DNA of 64,000 nucleotides, from NCBI GenBank assembly GCA_003134855.1, contig PLCS01000007.1:567011-631010 (forward strand), written 5' to 3'. The DNA is from Acidobacteriaceae bacterium (GTDB lineage Bacteria; Acidobacteriota; Terriglobia; Terriglobales; Acidobacteriaceae). Both the position numbers and the translations under genes were made by a program. Below are positions 60,665 to 64,000 of this stretch, one piece after another. Under the pieces are notes generated by a model. The model was given only the letters and a program-made list of their open reading frames with translations. It had not been told where the DNA came from and searched no databases. Positions within the stretch are counted from its first letter, which is position 1. Each line of letters begins with the position of its first letter.

Positions 60665-61954
60665 ATGAGCACACTGAAAGCAGTACGCGGGACGCGGGAT
60701 TTGCTGCCGCCGGAGACCGCGCTTTGGAACCGGATTGAGGCTACGGCGCGGGACGTTTTTGCGCGCTACAACTTCGGCGAGATTCGCACGCCGGTCTTCG
60801 AGGATACAGGGCTCTTTGCCCGCGGGGTGGGCGAGGAGACCGACATCGTCTCCAAGGAGATGTACACCTGGGAGGATCGGGCGCGGGCGCAGTCGGAGAA
60901 GACGCAATCGCTGACGCTGCGGCCGGAGAATACCGCCGGGGTGGTGCGGGCGTACATCGAGCACGGGCTGGGCGAGAGCGGGCTGTTGCAAAAGCTCTAC
61001 TACATAGGGCCGCAGTTCCGGCGGGAAAGGCCGCAGAAGGGGCGCTACCGGCAGTTTTCGCAGATCGGGGCCGAGGTGATTGGGCCGCCGTCGGCGGGGA
61101 GCGAATCGCCGCTGCGGGATGCGGAAGTGCTGGAGATGCTGGCCACTCTGCTGGACGAGCTGGGCATCACCGGCTGGGTGCTGGAGCTGAATTCTGTGGG
61201 GTCGGCGGCGGACCGGGCGCGCTACAACGAGGCGCTTCGGGAGGCGCTGATTCCGGTCGTTGGGCAGATGTGCGGGGATTGCCAGCGGCGGGCGGAGACC
61301 AATCCGCTGCGGGTGCTGGACTGCAAGGTTGCCGCCGATCAGCCGATCATCGAGACGCTGCCGGTGATTGCCGATTCGCTGGACGAGGCTTCGGGGGCGC
61401 ACTTTGCCGCGGTGACGGCGGCGCTGGATGCGGCGGGCGTGCCGTACACGCGCAACCACCGGCTGGTGCGCGGGCTGGACTACTACACGCGAACGACCTT
61501 CGAGTTTACGCATGGTGGCCTGGGGGCGCAGAATGCGCTTTTGGGCGGCGGACGCTACGACGGGCTGAGCGAGATGCTGGGCGGGCCGCGCGCGCCGGGG
61601 ATCGGCTTCGCCATCGGCGAAGACCGGCTGGTTCTGACCTTGCTTGCTGCACTCGACCAAAAGGCTGCCCCACCGCAGGTGGCGGATGCGTTTATTGCGC
61701 CGCTGGGCGAGGGGATGAATGCTGCGGCGCTGGTTCTGGCGCGTGAATTGCGCCACCAGGGGTTGTGGATCGAGCTGGGCGAGGGCAGCTTCCGGCTAAA
61801 GAAATCCTTTGAGGCCGCTGACAAGACGGCCCGCCAGATCGTGATTCTGGGCGAAGACGAGCTTCAATCCGGTATTCTGACAGTGAAAAACTTCTCCACA
61901 GGCGTGCAGACCAAGGTTCCTCGCGGGGAACTGGCGGTTTTTCTTTCTAATTGA
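60665..61954 (+). CDS. hisS: Histidyl-tRNA synthetase
   Basis: A 429-residue class-II synthetase. It begins with KAVRGTRDLLPPE; motif 2 is YYIGPQFRRERPQKGRYRQFSQ; the histidine-specific block is RNHRLVRGLDYYTRTTFEF, and GGGRYDGLSEMLGG is motif 3. A C-terminal anticodon domain follows (about 330-429). Repeat palindromes follow at 61977-62079. Confidence 0.95.
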   Translation: MSTLKAVRGTRDLLPPETALWNRIEATARDVFARYNFGEIRTPVFEDTGLFARGVGEETDIVSKEMYTWEDRARAQSEKTQSLTLRPENTAGVVRAYIEHGLGESGLLQKLYYIGPQFRRERPQKGRYRQFSQIGAEVIGPPSAGSESPLRDAEVLEMLATLLDELGITGWVLELNSVGSAADRARYNEALREALIPVVGQMCGDCQRRAETNPLRVLDCKVAADQPIIETLPVIADSLDEASGAHFAAVTAALDAAGVPYTRNHRLVRGLDYYTRTTFEFTHGGLGAQNALLGGGRYDGLSEMLGGPRAPGIGFAIGEDRLVLTLLAALDQKAAPPQVADAFIAPLGEGMNAAALVLARELRHQGLWIELGEGSFRLKKSFEAADKTARQIVILGEDELQSGILTVKNFSTGVQTKVPRGELAVFLSN

Positions 61955-61976
61955 ATTTCGGATTGAGTTTTTGGTC

Positions 61977-62021
61977 TCCCACCCTAGCCGCAAAACAAGA
62001 ACGCCGCGAGGGTGGGGCACC
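61977..62021. repeat. Repeat B variant after hisS
   Basis: CCCACCCTAGCCGCAAAACAAGAACGCCGCGAGGGTGGGGC, similar to the elements at 44352 and 29234; probably serves as the hisS terminator. Confidence 0.6.
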
Positions 62022-62028
62022 CAAAGTT

Positions 62029-62077
62029 CGTGGTTTCCCACCCATTTCGCAAAGTACGCGAAATGGATGGGGCACCC
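62029..62077. repeat. Repeat B variant, second copy
   Basis: TGGTTTCCCACCCATTTCGCAAAGTACGCGAAATGGATGGGGCACC, an almost perfect hairpin adjacent to the previous element. Confidence 0.7.
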
Positions 62078-62100
62078 GGCTTTCTGGCCGAGCCTGCGAA

Positions 62101-62661
62101 TTAACCTTTCCGCATATAGTGAAAGACTGTAGGCGGCAGTTCGTGGCCTTTGTCCTCGTAGATCCAGGTCTCGTCGTGGTGGTCGGTGTCGATGAAGGTG
62201 AAGATCAGGCCTACCATGTGGCCTTCTCCGGGGCCGATGTTGCTTCCATCCTTGAAACGGAAGGCAATCTGGTTGGGGCCGGGCGCCGCGACCAGCTGCA
62301 TACGGGGCTGGTTGTGCGCCGAGCAGTAGTGCGTGGCCAGCAGGGTCGCTCCGTCCGGGTGAATCATCGTCACCATCTCGTGTGAGGTGTCCTTGTCGAG
62401 CAGATGCATGATCGCCGAGCTGTCGCCGGTCATGCGAATTTCGAGTGTGGTGGCGGATTTCTTGCCATCCTCAGCCACGGTGCCCTGCCATTGCCCAACG
62501 AGTGAGCGAAGCTGCCGCCACTCGGGGCTGTCGGGCGCGGGGATGTGCTTCATCTCCATTTGTTTGGCAGCCTCGGGCTGCGGCGGGGGCGTCTGCGCCA
62601 TCAGGCCGGCTGGGGAAAGAGCCAGTGCGAAGAGCACGATTACGCGAATGAGTGTGTTCAT
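62101..62661 (-). CDS. Exported hypothetical protein (lipocalin-like, DUF1579-like)
   Basis: A 186-residue secreted protein with a signal peptide (MNTLIRVIVLFALALSPAGLMAQ) and a beta-barrel-like pattern (RSLVGQWQGTVAED, TTLEIRMTGDSSAIMHLL, LLATHYCSAHNQPRM, IFTFIDTDHHDETWIYEDKG). DUF1579-like assignment is tentative. It may bind lipids or small ligands in the periplasm. Its 3' end faces hisS. Confidence 0.6.
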   Translation of the reverse strand: MNTLIRVIVLFALALSPAGLMAQTPPPQPEAAKQMEMKHIPAPDSPEWRQLRSLVGQWQGTVAEDGKKSATTLEIRMTGDSSAIMHLLDKDTSHEMVTMIHPDGATLLATHYCSAHNQPRMQLVAAPGPNQIAFRFKDGSNIGPGEGHMVGLIFTFIDTDHHDETWIYEDKGHELPPTVFHYMRKG

Positions 62662-62881
62662 GCGGACCTCCTTGGGTTCATTGTCGGCAGACGAGGCAGA
62701 TGTGTCAAATGAGTTTTTGCCGAGGATCGGCTCTACATCAATACACCGATTTCGGTATTAAAAACATTGGACAATCCAACTGGCCGTCGGTCGGCCCGGC
62801 ACCCTTTTTGCCAAACAGGAACGGGTTCAGGATAGGAAAGAACTTACTTCCGTAGATTCATTCCATTACAATGAAATAGAT

Positions 62882-64000
<1,119 letters not shown>

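Overview
The window (64 kb, GC-rich apart from an EPS sub-region near 2.4-8 kb) is a dense, IS-free stretch of bacterial chromosome. Gene content points to an acidobacterium, probably class Terriglobia / family Acidobacteriaceae: spermidine-synthase-like membrane protein, secreted AcpA-type phosphoesterase, many secreted peptidases and hydrolases, DUF6677-like membrane protein, Gram-negative envelope genes (Wza, OmpA-like), and many short palindromic intergenic elements. The taxonomy is inferred from content, not from a marker-gene comparison.

Layout. 0-2.4 kb: partial malQ, cspA and butyrate kinase. 2.4-20.4 kb: one long minus-strand exopolysaccharide (EPS) locus, transcribed from wzc (tyrosine autokinase) through wza, wzx, FkbM methyltransferases, glycosyltransferases, an unusual nucleotidyltransferase/pseudokinase - P-loop kinase - APH-kinase trio, a GDP-mannose 3,5-epimerase-like enzyme, wzy and a terminal epimerase. 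This is a Wzx/Wzy-type pathway, but no initiating sugar-phosphate transferase lies in the window. 21-32 kb: housekeeping and hypothetical genes (VOC, MsrA, GH108 muramidase, GNAT, alpha/beta hydrolase, small membrane proteins, M24 peptidase) and an RsbU-RsbW-RsbV partner-switching operon. 32-38.6 kb: secreted phosphoesterase plus an orphan solute-binding protein, hemE-hemH, and an OmpA-like protein.

40-45 kb: an envelope-stress cluster on the plus strand: XRE regulator, NfeD-like protein, a 38-aa membrane peptide that looks like a copy of the flotillin anchor, flotillin, DUF2059 protein and PspA. A TTGACA-17-TATACC promoter overlapped by a 17-bp direct repeat sits upstream. 45-51 kb: a secreted GH8 Rex-like xylanase, then a minus-strand CoA-transferase - ferredoxin - 2-oxoacid oxidoreductase operon in which the beta and gamma subunits are fused. 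51-55 kb: a membrane spermidine-synthase-like protein, followed by a strongly structured leader/ncRNA region and a holin-like/lipoprotein gene. 55-64 kb: tRNA-Arg(CCG), recX, S9 peptidase, mutY, osmC, tRNA-Leu(CAG), hisS, a secreted hypothetical and partial aspS.

The most interesting signals are the RNA-rich leader at 53.96-54.25 kb, the flotillin-anchor mini-protein at 41.9 kb, the direct-repeat operator at 40.42 kb, and the nucleotidyltransferase/pseudokinase/kinase cassette at 10.2-13.3 kb. At least five families of short dispersed repeats fill the intergenic spaces, and some have become the C-terminal codons of genes.
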